From assembly GCA_934573855.1 (NCBI GenBank), contig CAKTMF010000002.1, positions 186,001 to 250,000 of the forward strand: 64,000 nucleotides of DNA, written 5' to 3'. The notes under the pieces were generated by a model. The model ran no database searches. It had not been told where the DNA came from and was given only the letters and a program-made list of their open reading frames with translations. Source of the DNA: an uncultured Oscillospiraceae bacterium. GTDB taxonomy: Bacteria; Bacillota; Clostridia; Oscillospirales; Oscillospiraceae. This document shows, piece after piece, positions 43,868 to 52,038 of the stretch. How positions within the stretch are numbered: the first letter of the stretch is position 1; each line of letters opens with the position of its first letter. A program made the position numbers and the translations under genes.

Positions 43868-44250
43868 TGCCCTCATCAGTCTGCCATTCGGCCGGCAGTT
43901 TTCCCCTTGAGAGGAAAGGAGGAAAGCTTTTCGGCGGATGAGGCGGCCGGATTTACCCCTCATCAGTCGGCCTTACGGCCGCCAGCTTTCCACCCCTCCC
44001 TCTGTCGGCTTCGCCGACATCTCCCTCCGCCGGAGGGAGTCTTCCCCAAGGGGAAGCCTTTTTTATGCGTTCTCTACGTCCCTCCGTAGGGGAGGGGCTT
44101 GCTCCTCCCGCGCTGTGGGCATTGCCATAATGGTGAATAAAAAGCCTCCCTCTGACGAGGGAGGTGGCAAAACCGCAGGTTTTGACGGAGGGAGAGAAAA
44201 TTAACGTCTTGCAGAGCCTGCGATTTTTCTCTCCCTCAGTCACTTTGTGC
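43868..44250. repeat. Palindromic repeat cluster 4
   Basis: Fills most of the 43818-44280 gap. It contains TCGGCTTCGCCGA (~44005), CTCCCTCCGCCGGAGGGAG (~44021), GGGGAGGGGCTTGCTCCTCCC (~44091) and a long composite unit from about 44145 with GGCAAAACCGCAGGTTTTG between GAGGGAGG and GGAGGGAGAGAAAA arms. All modules recur elsewhere in the window. No gene seen. Confidence 0.78.
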
Positions 44251-44280
44251 CAGCTTTTCCGTCTTCCTTGTGCTGCCGTC

Positions 44281-45192
44281 TTACGCCTTTCCGTCCAGAT
44301 AGCCGCACGCGGCGAGGGCCGCGGAGGCGCCGTCAGCGACGGCGGTGGTGAGCTGGCGGACGGATTTCCTGCGGCAGTCGCCCGCGACGAACACGCCCTC
44401 GGTCCGTGTGAGGCAGTCCTCGCCGGAGTCGGCATAGCCGCCCGCGTCCAGCTCTATGTACTCGGAAAAGGCCCCGATGTCCGGCCTGTGGCCGATGGCG
44501 ACGAAGAGTCCGTCGACGCTCAGCTCACGGACGCGCCCGTCCTGCACGACGCGGACGCCGGTAAGCTCGTTTTCGCCCAGAAGCTCCGTGACGGAGGCCC
44601 CAAGCACAAATTCCACATTATCGCGCGCCCTGAGCGCCTCGACGAGCTTTGCCTCGCCCCGGAAGCCGCCGCGCCGGTGGATGAGATAGACGCGGCTGCA
44701 CTTCTCGCTCAGGAGCAGCGCGTCCTGCAGGGCGCTGTTGCCCCCGCCGTTCACGGCCACGGGGCGGCCCTTGTAAAACGCGCCGTCGCACACCGCGCAG
44801 AAGCATACGCCGTTCCCGACCAGCTCCTCCTCACGCTCAAGCCCCAGCATGCGGGGCTTCGCCCCGGCGGCGACGATGACCGCGCGCGCCGTGAACTCCG
44901 CGCCGAACTCGCTCCGTGCGGTGAAATACTCGCCCGAGCGGCTGAGGGAGACGATCTCGTCCAGCTCGACCTCCGCGCCCTGCGCCATGGCCTGCTCCAT
45001 GAGTCTGTCGCCCAGCTCCGCGCCGCTTATAGACAGCACCGAGGGGAAGTTCTCCACCCGCGGCGACCAAGTTATCTGTCCGCCGAAGGCGGCCTTTTCC
45101 ACCACGAGGACGCTTTTTCCCGCGCGGCGGGCATACACTGCTGCGGTAAGCCCCGCGGGACCTCCGCCGATGATAAGAATGTCGTACAGCAT
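44281..45192 (-). CDS. trxB: Thioredoxin reductase TrxB
   Basis: A 303-residue NADPH- or ferredoxin-type thioredoxin reductase. The FAD Rossmann motif is IIGGGPAGLTAAVYARRAG (~7-25), the redox-active disulfide CAVC is at residues 132-135, the NAD(P) motif VNGGGNSALQDALLL follows, and the C-terminal FAD motif is GVFVAGDCRRKSVRQLTTA. The ATG at 45192 has CGGAG 8 bp upstream. It lies 104 bp downstream of nrdD, which carries its own thioredoxin-like domain, so TrxB is the likely electron donor to NrdD (inference). Confidence 0.93.
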   Translation of the reverse strand: MLYDILIIGGGPAGLTAAVYARRAGKSVLVVEKAAFGGQITWSPRVENFPSVLSISGAELGDRLMEQAMAQGAEVELDEIVSLSRSGEYFTARSEFGAEFTARAVIVAAGAKPRMLGLEREEELVGNGVCFCAVCDGAFYKGRPVAVNGGGNSALQDALLLSEKCSRVYLIHRRGGFRGEAKLVEALRARDNVEFVLGASVTELLGENELTGVRVVQDGRVRELSVDGLFVAIGHRPDIGAFSEYIELDAGGYADSGEDCLTRTEGVFVAGDCRRKSVRQLTTAVADGASAALAACGYLDGKA

Positions 45193-45216
45193 GATATCCA
45201 CTCCGTATGTCAGAAA

Positions 45217-45243
45217 CGGGAGGGTAAGCTTCCCTCCCGTTTT
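45217..45243. terminator. Hairpin between nrdD and trxB
   Basis: Inverted repeat ACGGGAGGG...CCCTCCCGT. On the nrdD strand the T tract is only three bases, so it could attenuate rather than fully stop read-through into trxB. Confidence 0.5.
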
Positions 45244-45296
45244 TCTGTTTTTCAGGTCGTTTTTCTGTCCTCCGCATGCTCTCCGCGGAGCCGGTC

Positions 45297-47675
45297 TTAC
45301 TGGGAAAGGCCGCTCAGGAACTGCTTGATGGCGGGCGCGCCGGCGTATTTTTCATAGCTCTCGCCGTCGGTGACGATGAGGGTGGGCGCCTGCTTGACGC
45401 CGAAGCTCAGCGCCAGCTCGGGCTGCTCCTCGGCCATGATCTTCTCGTAGCCGTACCCGGCCTTTTCAAGGTAGGTGTACGCTATGCGGCAGTTGGGGCA
45501 GGTGGGCGCGGCGAAGAGTATGCTGCGCTTCTCACCGGCGGGCGCGGCGCAGGAGTGCTTTTCCTCGGCGCTCTGCTCGGGCATGACGCCCTCGTGGCGT
45601 AGGACGGAGCGGCCGATGTTATACTCTCTGCGGTCCTTGTATTCCTGGGTCTTGCCGGCGTTCCAGTTCTGGACGGGGCGGTAGTAGCCGGTGATACGGC
45701 TGTAGACCTCGGCGCTCTCGCCGCAGTGCGGGCAGGTGAAATGCTCGCCGGAGAGGTAGCCGTGAGTCTTGCAGACGGAGTAGGTGGGAGAGAGGGTGTA
45801 GTAGGGCAGCCTGTAATTCTCGGCGATCTTGCGCACGAGATTCGCCGCGGCCTGCCAGTCGGGCAGCTTCTCGCCGAGGAAGGCGTGGAACACCGTGCCG
45901 GAGGTGTAGCGGGTCTGGAGGTCGTCCTGAATGTCGAGCGCCTCGAAGATGTCCTCGGTGTAGCCCACGGGCAGGTGGGAGGAGTTGGTGTAGTACGGCT
46001 CGCCGCCGTTCTTCGCGGCGGTGATGATGTCGGGGTACAGCTCCACGTCGTGCTTCGCGAGACGGTAGGAGGTGGACTCGGCCGGGGTGGCCTCGAGGTT
46101 GTAGAGGTCGCCGTACTGCTCCTGATAGTCGGAGAGTCTCTCGCGCATGTGGTCAAGCACCTGCTTGGTGAACTCCTGGCAGGACTTGTGGGTCATGTCG
46201 GCGCGCACCCACTTGGCGTTGAGGCCCGCCTCGTTCATGCCGACGAGGCCGATGGTGGAGAAGTGGTTGTCGAAGCTGCCGAGATAATACTTGGTGTAGG
46301 GGTAGAGGCCCGCGTCAAGGAGCTTGGTGATGACGGTGCGCTTGATCTTGAGGGAGCGCGCGGCCAGATCCATCAGCCGGTCGAGACGGGCGTAGAAGTC
46401 GGCCTCATCCTTGGCGAGATAGGCTATGCGAGGCATGTTGATGGTGACGACGCCGACGGAGCCGGTGCTTTCACCGGAGCCGAAGTAGCCGCCGGACTTC
46501 TTGCGCAGCTCACGCAGGTCGAGACGCAGACGGCAGCACATGGAGCGCACGTCGGAGGGCTCCATGTCGGAGTTGATGTAGTTGGAGAAATAGGGGGTGC
46601 CGTACTTGGCGGTCATCTCGAAGAGGAGCTTGTTGTTCTCGGTGGGAGACCAGTCGAAGTCGCGGGTGATGGAGTAGGTGGGGATTGGGTACTGGAAGCC
46701 GCGGCCGTTGGCGTCGCCCTCGATCATGATGTCGATGAACGCCTTGTTGACCATGTCCATCTCCCTCTTGCAGTCGCCGTAGGTGAAGTCCATCTCGCGG
46801 CCGCCGACGATGGCGGGCATATCTCTCAGGTCCGCGGGAACGGTCCAGTCGAGCGTGATGTTGGAGAACGGAGCCTGAGTACCCCAACGGGAGGGGGTGT
46901 TAACGCCGAAGATGAAGGACTGCACGCACTGCTTGACCTCCTTCTGTGTCAGGTTGTCAACCTTGACGAAGGGGGCAAGGTAGGTGTCGAAGGAGGAGAA
47001 CGCCTGCGCGCCGGCCCACTCGTTCTGCATGATGCCGAGGAAGTTGACCATCTGGTTGCAGAGGGTGGAGAGATGGCTCGCCGGGGAGGAGTTGATCTTG
47101 CCGGGGATACCGAGGCCCTCCTTGATGAGCTGCTTGAGGCTCCAGCCGGCGCAGTAGCCGGTGAGCATGCTCAGATCGTGCAGGTGCAGGTCGCAGCTGC
47201 GGTGAGCGTCGGCGATCTCCTGATCGTAGACCTCGCTGAGCCAGTAGTTGGCAGTGATGGCGCCGGAGTTGGAGAGGATGAGGCCGCCGACGGAATAGGT
47301 GACGGTGGAGTTTTCCTTGACGCGCCAGTCCTCGATACGCAGATATTTGTCCACGGTGTCCTTGTAGTCAAGGTAGGTGGAGCGGGCGTTGCGCAGCTTC
47401 TCGCGCTGCTTGCGGTAGAGTATGTACGCCTTGGCGACGGCCTCGTAGCCGCCGCGGGAAAGCACCGCCTCGACGCTGTCCTGGATGTCCTCGACGGCGA
47501 TCTTCCCGTCCTTGATCTTGGGCAGATAGTCCGCGGAGACCTTCAGCGCCATAAAGTCGATAATATCGTCGTTATACTCCGTGCCAGTGGCCTCGAAGGC
47601 CTTTTTCATGGCGTCGGCGATCTTGGAAATGTTGAAATCGACGACCTTGCCGTCACGCTTGATGACCTGATACAT
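45297..47675 (-). CDS. nrdD: Anaerobic ribonucleoside-triphosphate reductase NrdD with C-terminal thioredoxin domain
   Basis: A 792-residue class III ribonucleotide reductase that makes dNTPs under anaerobic conditions. The N-terminal ATP-cone is MYQVIKRDGKVVDFNISKIA. The glycyl-radical segment is RITGYY with the glycine near residue 663, followed by NWNAGKTQEY; the four-cysteine zinc site precedes it (CKTHG ... CPHC). After residue ~710 an extra thioredoxin/glutaredoxin-like domain begins, with CPNC at 726-729 and a cis-proline in KQAPT. Start chosen at the ATG at 47675 (GGAGGATAAAGAT). Coded between nrdG and trxB. Confidence 0.95.
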   Translation of the reverse strand: MYQVIKRDGKVVDFNISKIADAMKKAFEATGTEYNDDIIDFMALKVSADYLPKIKDGKIAVEDIQDSVEAVLSRGGYEAVAKAYILYRKQREKLRNARSTYLDYKDTVDKYLRIEDWRVKENSTVTYSVGGLILSNSGAITANYWLSEVYDQEIADAHRSCDLHLHDLSMLTGYCAGWSLKQLIKEGLGIPGKINSSPASHLSTLCNQMVNFLGIMQNEWAGAQAFSSFDTYLAPFVKVDNLTQKEVKQCVQSFIFGVNTPSRWGTQAPFSNITLDWTVPADLRDMPAIVGGREMDFTYGDCKREMDMVNKAFIDIMIEGDANGRGFQYPIPTYSITRDFDWSPTENNKLLFEMTAKYGTPYFSNYINSDMEPSDVRSMCCRLRLDLRELRKKSGGYFGSGESTGSVGVVTINMPRIAYLAKDEADFYARLDRLMDLAARSLKIKRTVITKLLDAGLYPYTKYYLGSFDNHFSTIGLVGMNEAGLNAKWVRADMTHKSCQEFTKQVLDHMRERLSDYQEQYGDLYNLEATPAESTSYRLAKHDVELYPDIITAAKNGGEPYYTNSSHLPVGYTEDIFEALDIQDDLQTRYTSGTVFHAFLGEKLPDWQAAANLVRKIAENYRLPYYTLSPTYSVCKTHGYLSGEHFTCPHCGESAEVYSRITGYYRPVQNWNAGKTQEYKDRREYNIGRSVLRHEGVMPEQSAEEKHSCAAPAGEKRSILFAAPTCPNCRIAYTYLEKAGYGYEKIMAEEQPELALSFGVKQAPTLIVTDGESYEKYAGAPAIKQFLSGLSQ

Positions 47676-47750
47676 ATCTTTATCCTCCAAACTTTTATCT
47701 TGCTGAATATATGATCCCGACGTCCGCCCTCCGGCGGCGCCGGCAGTATG

Positions 47751-48446
47751 TCATACGCCTCTCACCTGCACGGACGGGACATAGACCGCCGCCGCCCGGG
47801 CAAGAGCGCGCATTTCTTCCTCGTTAAAGGCGCCCAGCCCCCCGGCGGAGATGACGTCGCCGGAGTCCTTGTACTGCTGGAGATAATATTCCCTCGCGCC
47901 GGATATCCACTGCGCGGCTTCGGCAATGCTCTCCTCGGTGTGGAGGCCCTTGACCGCCGTGGTGCGAAATTCGTACTCCACCGTTCCCTGCATGAGGAAG
48001 TCCCGGCTCTCCCTCACGGGGCCGAGGTCGAAGTCCTCCCGTCCCACGGTCGCGCCGTAGAGCTCAGGGGAGTTCTTTATGTCCATCGCCACCCTGTCTA
48101 TAAGCCCTGCCTCGACCAGCTCGCGGAGCTTGTCGGGGAAGGAGCCGTTGGTGTCGAGCTTTATTTTATAGCCGAGAGCGCGGATCTTTTCGATAAATCC
48201 GCGGACGTCCTTCTGAAGGAGCGGCTCGCCGCCGGTGACGGCCACGCCGTCCAGCACGCCCGCGCGCTTTTTCAGAAACGCCAGCACGGCCTCCTCGTCG
48301 GTGTCGTGGGCGATACGCTCGGGCAGGACAAGGGACGCGTTGTGGCAGAACGGGCAGCGGTAATTGCAGCCGCCGGTGAACACAGTGCAGGCCACCCGGC
48401 CCGGAAAGTCAAGCAGCGTGAGCTTCTGAAGCCCGGAAATGAGCAT
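47751..48446 (-). CDS. nrdG: Anaerobic ribonucleotide reductase activating protein NrdG
   Basis: A 231-residue radical SAM enzyme that installs the glycyl radical on NrdD. The CxxxCxxC cluster motif is C27-NYR-C31-PF-C34, in FTGGCNYRCPFCHN. The remaining protein shows the small radical-SAM barrel of the ~230-residue activase type (VTGGEPLLQKDV, IKLDTNGSFPDKL). The ATG at 48446 has AAAGGGGG upstream. It is the first gene of nrdG-nrdD-trxB, an order reversed from the usual nrdD-nrdG. Confidence 0.94.
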   Translation of the reverse strand: MLISGLQKLTLLDFPGRVACTVFTGGCNYRCPFCHNASLVLPERIAHDTDEEAVLAFLKKRAGVLDGVAVTGGEPLLQKDVRGFIEKIRALGYKIKLDTNGSFPDKLRELVEAGLIDRVAMDIKNSPELYGATVGREDFDLGPVRESRDFLMQGTVEYEFRTTAVKGLHTEESIAEAAQWISGAREYYLQQYKDSGDVISAGGLGAFNEEEMRALARAAAVYVPSVQVRGV

Positions 48447-48479
48447 GGTAAATCCCCCTTTCGCCGCCGACTGTAGGCA

Positions 48480-48508
48480 AGTATATACTCTAATACACGG
48501 CTTGTCAA
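48480..48508 (-). promoter_or_regulatory. Sigma-A promoter of nrdG-nrdD, with possible NrdR sites
   Basis: On the minus strand TTGACA (48508-48503), 17-bp spacer, TATACT (48485-48480). The -10 lies inside the palindrome AGTATATACT, and upstream ACATATTGTGT (about 48526-48516) resembles half of an NrdR box. NrdR control is expected for class III genes but these matches are only partial. Confidence 0.7.
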
Positions 48509-48725
48509 GGGGGATACACAATATGTAGCAATAAAATCTGCTTTGTAACCGGTTTGACCACAAAATATAGTGCCGTGGAGGTTTACCGCCTCCACGGCGC
48601 CGCAAAGTATTCTATACTATAACACAGCATTTTTCAAGTCAAATAATGCCGATTTTTGCCGCCGCAGATTATATAATATCAACAAAGCCGCCCATGGGCC
48701 GCGGCGCGTACCGCACAATGACAGC

Positions 48726-49050
48726 AGGGGGCCCTGCGGCCCCTCAGCTTATCAAAAAAGTTCAAATGAACTTTTTTGACTGCGCTTCTCCTGCCGCGCA
48801 TTTTGAAGTTTTCAAAATGCTGCCACGCTCAAAAGCCTTGATAAATCAAGTCTTTTGACGGCAGGCTATTGTACTGCGAGGCGGGTCTCTTCTCGCTGCG
48901 GCTCGGTCACGGAATGGCTCTGATATGCCACCGGCATATCATTCACTCCCATTCCGCCGCTCCGCTACCCCTCGCGCTCCCCCGCTGCCCTGTATCTGTG
49001 AGCAGCAGGGCGAGTCTTTCGACAGTCTCAGGGGGCCTTGCGGCCCCCTG
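48726..49050. repeat. Interspersed non-coding repeat, copy 2, bracketed by G/C palindromes
   Basis: Core nearly identical to 1189-1400 plus an internal segment of about 75-80 bp around 48893-48970. It is bracketed by palindromes of the type AGGGGGCC...GGCCCCT at 48726-48744 and 49029-49050, unlike the palindrome bracketing copy 1. The preceding part of the 48447-49068 gap holds the nrdG promoter and a CCGTGGAGG/CCTCCACGG hairpin at about 48574-48598; nothing else recognised. Confidence 0.8.
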
Positions 49051-49068
49051 TCAGGATGCGGTATATCG

Positions 49069-50586
49069 TTATGCCTCGACGGCGGCGTGCTTTCTGTCGA
49101 CGGCGCGGATGACGAGCAGGACCCCGATCATCAGTGCGATGGACAGCGGCAGGCATATCTGCCAGCTGCGGATGAAGCCGGTGAAGATGTAGCACACGAA
49201 GGTCACGGCCGCCGCGGTGAGCGCGTAGGGCAGCTGGGTGGAGACGTGGGTGATGTGGTCGCACTGAGCGCCCGCGGAGGCCATGATGGTGGTGTCGGAG
49301 ATGGGTGAGCAGTGGTCGCCGCAGACGGCGCCCGCCATGCAGGCGGAGATGGCGATTATCATAAGCTCGTTGCTCATATCGGCGGAGAACACGTCCACCA
49401 CGATGGGGATAAGGATACCGAAGGTACCCCAGCTGGTGCCTGTGGCAAAGCTCAGCCCGCAGCCGATAAGGAAGATGATGGCCGGCAGGAAGCTCATGAA
49501 GGAGCCGGCGGAGTTCTTGACCAGACCCGCCACAAAGGGAGCCGCGCCGAGAGAGTCGGTCATGGCCTTGAGCGTCCACGCGAAGGTGAGGATGAGGATG
49601 GCGGGGACCATGCTCTTGAAGCCCTCGGGGATGGCGTTCATGCAGTCGCGGAAGCTGAGGACGCCGGTGGCGACGTAGAAGATAACAGTGAGGATGAGCG
49701 CGCACACCGAGCCGAACACCAGGCCGACGGACGCGTCGGAGTTGGAAAAGGCGGTGACGAAGTCCGCGCCGTTGAAGAAGTCGCCGGTGTAGATCATACC
49801 GGTGACACAGCTGATGATGAGCAGGATGATGGGGAGAATGAGGTGGATAACGCGGCCCTTGGGGCTGACGGGAGGCTCCGGCTGATCCTCGGCGCCGGTA
49901 ATGCTGGCGCTGGGCGAGGAGTTGAGCCTGTCGCTCATCTCCGCAATGCGCATGGGGCCGTAGTCGAACTTGCCGGCGGCAAGAGTGAGCATCATGGTGA
50001 TGGTGAGGAGCGCGTAGAAGTTATAGGGGATGGCGCGGACGAACAGCGTCAGACCGTCAACGCCGTCGACAAAGCCGGTGACGGCGGCCGCCCACGAGGA
50101 GATGGGCGCGATTATGCACACGGGCGCGGCGGTGGCGTCGATGAGATAGGCGAGCTTTGCGCGGGAGACGCCGTGCTTGTCGGTGAGGGGGCGCATGACG
50201 GAGCCGACGGTGAGGCAGTTAAAGTAGTCGTCGATGAAGATCAGCACGCCCAGCGCCACGGCGGCGAGCTGTGCGCCGGTCTTGGTCTTGACGTGTTCGA
50301 CGGACCAGCGGCCGAAGGCCGCGGAGCCGCCGGCGCGGTTCATGAGCATGACCATGCCGCCGAGGATGACCAGGAATATGAGTATGCCCACGTTCCACGC
50401 ATCGGCGAGCGAGCCGATCATACCGTCGATGAATACATGCTCCATCGTCCCGATGAAGCTGAAGCCGGAATAGAGCAGTCCGCCGACCACTATACCGATG
50501 AAGAGCGAGGAATAGACCTCCTTGGTGATGAGCGCCAGCGCGATGGCGATCACCGGCGGGAGCAGGGACCAGACAGTTGAGTACAT
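49069..50586 (-). CDS. NhaC-superfamily Na+/H+ antiporter-like transporter under lysine riboswitch (LysW-like lysine transporter)
   Basis: A 505-residue membrane protein with about 12 helices of the NhaC family (GGMVMLMNRAGGSAAFGRW, FIDDYFNCLTVGSVMRPLTD, GTSWGTFGILIPIVVD, GDHCSPISDTTIMASAGA). Family naming suggests sodium/proton exchange, but its leader carries a lysine riboswitch; NhaC-family members with L-boxes have been proposed as lysine importers (LysW). I therefore favour lysine transport. RBS GGAGGTACGGTC follows directly after the riboswitch terminator. Confidence 0.9.
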   Translation of the reverse strand: MYSTVWSLLPPVIAIALALITKEVYSSLFIGIVVGGLLYSGFSFIGTMEHVFIDGMIGSLADAWNVGILIFLVILGGMVMLMNRAGGSAAFGRWSVEHVKTKTGAQLAAVALGVLIFIDDYFNCLTVGSVMRPLTDKHGVSRAKLAYLIDATAAPVCIIAPISSWAAAVTGFVDGVDGLTLFVRAIPYNFYALLTITMMLTLAAGKFDYGPMRIAEMSDRLNSSPSASITGAEDQPEPPVSPKGRVIHLILPIILLIISCVTGMIYTGDFFNGADFVTAFSNSDASVGLVFGSVCALILTVIFYVATGVLSFRDCMNAIPEGFKSMVPAILILTFAWTLKAMTDSLGAAPFVAGLVKNSAGSFMSFLPAIIFLIGCGLSFATGTSWGTFGILIPIVVDVFSADMSNELMIIAISACMAGAVCGDHCSPISDTTIMASAGAQCDHITHVSTQLPYALTAAAVTFVCYIFTGFIRSWQICLPLSIALMIGVLLVIRAVDRKHAAVEA

Positions 50587-50610
50587 GACCGTACCTCCAA
50601 AATAAAAAAA

Positions 50611-50638
50611 TCATGAACAGAGCAGATACTGTTCATGA
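50611..50638 (-). terminator. Regulated terminator of the lysine riboswitch
   Basis: A perfect 10-bp stem (TCATGAACAG / CTGTTCATGA), 8-nt loop, followed on the minus strand by TTTTTTTATT, 16 bp before the ribosome binding site of the transporter gene. Confidence 0.88.
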
Positions 50639-50667
50639 CGCACATTCCGGATATTTATCACCGTGCA

Positions 50668-50842
50668 GGTCTGACAGCGCTCCACCCTCTGGGGGTGACA
50701 GTCCGACGGATATTCTCCGGCGGCCCAGGCCCCTCCGCGCAGGAACACGGACAGCCTTCGGCGGTCTCCCCTTTCACCCCTCGCGGTTCCCGCCGCGCAT
50801 GCCGGGGCTACTCTTGTCGATCGCACCTCTATCATACTTTGT
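50668..50842 (-). ncRNA. Lysine riboswitch (L-box)
   Basis: A ~175-nt aptamer on the minus strand with L-box hallmarks in order: GATAGAGGTGCG, CAAGAGTAG, GTGAAAGGGGAGACCGCCGAAGG, then CTGTCACCCC and a closing TGTCA that pairs with TGATA at the 5' side. (Motifs are given in short form where longer than needed.) The aptamer is followed by an intrinsic terminator. Lysine binding would stop transcription of the transporter. Confidence 0.9.
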
Positions 50843-50854
50843 TCAGTTGCCCTC

Positions 50855-50882
50855 ATTATAGACCCCTCGGGGGAAATGTCAA
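50855..50882 (-). promoter_or_regulatory. Sigma-A promoter of the lysine-riboswitch transcript
   Basis: On the minus strand TTGACA (50882-50877), 16-bp spacer, TATAAT (50860-50855), just upstream of the L-box. Confidence 0.8.
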
Positions 50883-50942
50883 CAGTTTTTCAGATATTTT
50901 TTCATATTTCTGTATATTCTGCGGGAGCGATATGTTAAAATC

Positions 50943-51228
50943 AAGTTACCATCAATTGACAAGGACACACACGGTTTTGACGGGCAGAAAAACGCCCATG
51001 CCGCCTCAAAGCCCTTGCCAATACACAAAGTATTGCCTGCGGGCTTTTCATTGCCTGAACGCTTTTCTGCTCCGGCAAAACTGCTTGCACCTGACAGCTT
51101 TGGATTTTTCGAGTGATTTTTGTTTTTTGAGACGCAGGCGGGCTGACGCCCGTCAAGGCGAAAAGGGCAAAAAGCGCCGAAAAGACATGCTGTCAGGCGT
51201 GTGTGCTCTTGTCAATTGATGGTAGCTT
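50943..51228. mobile_element. MITE-like element with 31-bp terminal inverted repeats
   Basis: A 286-bp non-coding element. The left end (50943-50973) and reverse complement of the right end (51198-51228) match at 28 of 31 positions; the shared core is TACCATCAATTGACAAG. The interior has its own foldbacks, e.g. AAGCCC...CAATAC-ACAAA-GTATTG...GGGCTT near 51017. No transposase, no clear target-site duplication. It abuts the start of the YwaF-like gene. Confidence 0.78.
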
Positions 51229-51249
51229 TTGCATAAAACAGTGAATAGA

Positions 51250-51981
51250 ATGAATGATTTTTTTGATCTTACGATAGAGCGCGGGTCCGGCGTGGGCTTC
51301 GGGCGCTTTTCCCCGTGCCATTTCCTGTGGCTCGGCCTCGGCGCGGCGGTCATGGCGGCGCTGTGCATTATCTATAAGAAGTCCGGGTCGGCGGCACGCA
51401 GGCGGCTGCGTCTCTCCCTCGCGTTCACGGCGCTGGGGCTGGAGCTTGTGCGCGCGGCGCTGCTCGCGGCGGCGGGACGGTACGGTCTCGGTACGCTGCC
51501 GCTGCACCTGTGCATAATGGCGGTGTATCTCTGCGCGCTCCACGCCCTTCGCGGCGGGCGGCTCACGGGGCAGTTCCTGTACGCCTTCTGCATGCCGGGG
51601 GCGGTGGCGGCGCTCCTCTTCCCGGACTGGGTGTACTACCCGGCGTGGCATTTCATGACGCTCTGCTCGTTCGCGCTGCACATCCTCATCACCGCCTACG
51701 TCCTCATGCAGATCACGGGCGGCGACATCGTCCCCGATGTGCGCAGCGCGCCTGCCTGTCTCGGCATAATGCTGCTCATCGCCGTGCCGGTGTACGTCTT
51801 TGACCGTCTCACGGGGACGAACTATCTGTTTCTCAGCTATCCCTCGCCCGGCTCGCCGCTGGAGTGGTTCGCCTTCCTCGGCAGTCCGGGACACGCGCTG
51901 GGCTATCTCCCCATACTCGCGGCTGCGTGGACGGCGATGTACCTTCCCTTCCGCACCCGCAGACCCGGCGCGCATGATTGA
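51250..51981 (+). CDS. YwaF/TIGR02206-family membrane protein
   Basis: A 243-residue integral membrane protein with about six or seven helices (FSPCHFLWLGLGAAVMAAL, LPLHLCIMAVYLCALH, HFMTLCSFALHILITAYVLM, GYLPILAAAWTAMYLPF). The conserved motif LPLHLC and the WHF segment match the TIGR02206/YwaF family, function unknown. The start is uncertain: ATG 51250 gives the natural N terminus (MNDFFDLTIERGSG), but neither it nor the GTG at 51241 has a recognisable RBS. A MITE-like element ends just 21 bp upstream and may have displaced the native signals. Confidence 0.8.
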   Translation: MNDFFDLTIERGSGVGFGRFSPCHFLWLGLGAAVMAALCIIYKKSGSAARRRLRLSLAFTALGLELVRAALLAAAGRYGLGTLPLHLCIMAVYLCALHALRGGRLTGQFLYAFCMPGAVAALLFPDWVYYPAWHFMTLCSFALHILITAYVLMQITGGDIVPDVRSAPACLGIMLLIAVPVYVFDRLTGTNYLFLSYPSPGSPLEWFAFLGSPGHALGYLPILAAAWTAMYLPFRTRRPGAHD

Positions 51982-52038
51982 CTTGCACGGCAGAAAATGG
52001 TACAATTTCCCGGAGATTTTCTGACGGGAAGTGCGCAA

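Noticed and set aside
45726..47714. 662-codon open frame on the plus strand
   Set aside because: Antisense to nrdD, no domain, no start signals.
48480..48531. A definite pair of NrdR boxes upstream of nrdG
   Set aside because: Only one half-site matches well and the centre spacing (~39 bp) is not the usual one; kept as a note in the promoter entry.
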